A stretch of DNA of 64,000 bases, taken from Malus domestica. Taxonomy: Eukaryota > Streptophyta > Magnoliopsida > Rosales > Rosaceae. Location: the NCBI RefSeq assembly GCF_042453785.1, contig NC_091673.1:16339501-16403500 (forward strand), read 5' to 3'. The stretch's first letter is position 1. Each line of letters begins with the position of its first letter. Shown one piece after another: positions 62,199-64,000 of the stretch. The notes under the pieces were generated by a model, which worked only from the letters and a program-made list of their open reading frames with translations, did not search any database and was not told the DNA's origin. The position numbers and the translations under genes were made by a program.

Positions 62199-63640
62199 GT
62201 GGCGTTCAAATGTGTGTATGTCTCAAACCTCGGGGTAGGGGCTGTCCTGACACGTGCTTGACCCACTGTGTTGACTGCCTGGGGTCGAGGATTATCATGG
62301 CGATACCCTTGGTTATCGCGATAGTGTCCCTTACTCCTTTTACTAAAATGAGACTGGTGAGGATGAAAATCTTTCCTTTTGCCCTGAGATTGATATGTCT
62401 GTTGACTTGGCAAAGTATTAAGTAAGGCAGGGGGAGGCACTGCTGCCGTTTGGAAGGTCAAGGTCTTCTCATTTTGTTGGATCTGGCTTCCACTCCTTAC
62501 TTGCTGATAAGGGGCGGTTGTGAGGGGTTTCCCTTGATATGTCCTTGCCTCGGCGGAGGCATGGTTGTAAGCCTATGCCTTCACCTCAGAGTAAGTCTTC
62601 TAAGTGTTGGCATTGATCATGTACTTGAAGAAACAATCACGTAGGCCTGCCGTGAAGGCCTTGAAGGCGGTCTTGTCATCTGCCTCAGCGCAGCGAGAAT
62701 ACTCATGGCTGAAACGACCAACATACTCTCGTAGTGACTCGTCCGACTTCTGGCGAATAGTGTACAAGTCATCTGCAGAATGCAAGCGATAGGTCTGGAA
62801 GATATGTTGAGAGATAAACAGTTTCCTCAGTTCCTCAAATGAGTCTACTGTCTCAGGTGGAAGACAACAATACTAGTTTAGAGCTCCGTCAGAGAGGGTG
62901 GAGGGGAAGAGAAAACATCGCTCTTCGTCGGTGTGCATCTGATATGCCATGGTGGACTCAAAGATGTTAAGGTGTTCAATTGGGTCCTCCCTTCCAGTAT
63001 AGAGTTATAAACCAAGCTTTTGTTTTGTCTTCATTTAAAGGGGGTGTCGAGGATCCTCCTTGTAAGAGGGCCAGGCCTAGGTTGGTTCCAATCAGGTATC
63101 TCAGCTTATCGTTCAGCCTTCAACTTGTTTACTTCCTTAAGAAGCTGTAAGACAAGTGAGTCCTGAGTAGTGTCATGTAAAACTGGAGATTTCTTTCGTA
63201 AATCTCCATATCCTCTTGGAAGTATGAAGGTTTGATCAAGAGCATGTGATTTTTCCCTGGACTCGCCGTACTGACTTCCAAGGTATGTCTGTCGGAACAT
63301 CTTTGAGTCCCCTATACCTTCGTGTTTCTTTAGGACTTGTTGTCTCTTCCCCAAATTGGTAGCCGGCCTGGGACATGGGAGGGGACCGAGTCTTTCAGAG
63401 ACTTTTGGGTCATTGATCTTCGAGCTTACATGGATGGGATTGTCTCGACGTTGCTTAAGGATATCTTGACAGTCGTGAAAGACAGCTTTCGATCCTTCCA
63501 CTCCTTTTATAAGAAGGTGTCTTCCTCCACTTCTCCTACTTCGGGTCGAAGCAGCTGGGTTGAGAGAAGTCTCATGTTGATTAATGATAAGATTAAAAGC
63601 ACACTACAAAGTAGCACACAAATGTCCTATTGATTTTCCT
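62165..63640 (-). pseudogene. Gag, disabled
   Basis: Pieces at 63106-63501 (N-terminal part, low similarity to anything known), 62600-62785 (retrotransposon gag domain: LYTIRQKSDESLREYVGRFS, CAEADDKTAFKAFTAGL) and 62165-62461 (basic linker). They lie in different frames or are separated by stops. Gag forms the particle that packages element RNA. Confidence 0.75.
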
Positions 63641-64000
63641 TATTAACACTAAGATTTGTCAATTGTAGCATATGAAAATAAGGGTCTTTTCCGCAGAAGA
63701 TTGTTTTATCTAACTACCTAAAATGTCACAAAAACTGGGTTGCTGTCCCTACTGACCAGCCACCGAAAAATAATTATTAGACTGACTTATACATATCTAA
63801 AGTCTTCGAAATTTTATATGTAGATACTAGACACACAAAGCTACACTCACACAAATGTTTGGGATTTTTGGAGTTGATTTGCTATTTAAATTAAATCGAA
63901 CAAAAACAGGATAGAAACAAATTTTAAGTAGTTCATAAATTAAGAAAAACGAGTTAGGGGTATTGCTATCCACCACCAAATAATCATGCAAACATGTTAT
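63641..64000. other. Unassigned flank at window end
   Basis: A+T-rich, with no gag homology and no LTR start recognised. The style ('GGGTTGCTGTCCCTACTGACC', 'AAATCGAACAAAAACAGG') suggests another retroelement edge, but this is a guess. Confidence 0.3.

Larger units (their letters stand above)
50047..63640 (-). mobile_element. Tat-group Ty3/gypsy retrotransposon, right end not identified
   Basis: The 3' LTR is 50047-50561, with the element reading on the minus strand. Then, going up in coordinate: a 7.4-kb non-coding segment with an antisense ORF and tandem arrays (50562-58030), integrase, a second RNase H, RNase H, RT, protease and gag (to about 63640). A second RNase H between RNase H and integrase, and extra ORFs between pol and the 3' LTR, are known marks of the Tat lineage. 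No 5' LTR was recognised before the window ends, so the right boundary is approximate. All coding parts carry stops or frameshifts. Confidence 0.8.

Overview
The window is eukaryotic nuclear DNA from a flowering plant. It has spliced genes with GT-AG introns, a DYW-type pentatricopeptide repeat (PPR) gene and plant-type LTR retrotransposons. Two solo LTRs of the 5S-rRNA-carrying Cassandra family and the look of several repeats suggest a dicot, possibly Rosaceae (apple/pear group). The family placement comes from recognition only and was not tested by any search.

Layout. 1-4.6 kb: the end of a hAT-like transposon, then a divergent gene pair. The minus-strand gene is a four-exon VOC/glyoxalase-fold protein. 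The plus-strand gene is a two-exon DYW PPR protein of the MEF11/LOI1 type (organelle RNA editing). A 148-bp Mutator-type MITE with a 9-bp target duplication sits just after the PPR stop. 5.1-12.3 kb: an LTR remnant, a 4.0-kb non-autonomous LTR element (6149-10190) carrying a piece of a CLASP microtubule-protein gene, a long GA microsatellite, and two SINE copies stacked on one target site. 12.7-20.0 kb: nested LTR debris in which four solo LTRs keep their flanking 5-bp duplications (ctaac, atact, gaggg perfect; ggtcg/ggttg imperfect); the last two are Cassandra. 20.9-27.4 kb: a plus-strand LTR element with a DNA transposon inside its 3' LTR, then a 1.1-kb hAT-like element with a perfect 8-bp duplication.

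27.4-40.8 kb is the genic island. It holds a four-exon Oberon/PHD-like zinc-finger gene (+), a convergent HSP20-like gene (-), a six-exon small membrane-protein gene (-) and a three-exon single-pass membrane-protein gene (-), followed by a SINE with a 17-bp duplication.

41.4-64 kb is almost entirely transposon. A structurally complete 5.6-kb hAT element has an 8-bp duplication and a transposase broken by several stops. Twelve bases after its duplication begins a Tekay/Del-like LTR with an initiator-Met-type primer site. A large minus-strand Ty3/gypsy element of the Tat group is inserted in that element's leader. Its gag-protease-RT-RNase H-second RNase H-integrase lies at about 58.0-63.6 kb. 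Between pol and the 3' LTR is an unusual 7.4-kb segment with an antisense extra ORF (52816-53490, three TAG stops), several tandem arrays, and an array of ~95-bp units with a 759-bp higher-order period and palindromes. The right end of this element is not recognisable in the window.

The host genes look intact by reading frame and splice sites. All transposon genes look dead. No tRNA gene, functional rRNA gene or CRISPR array was seen.
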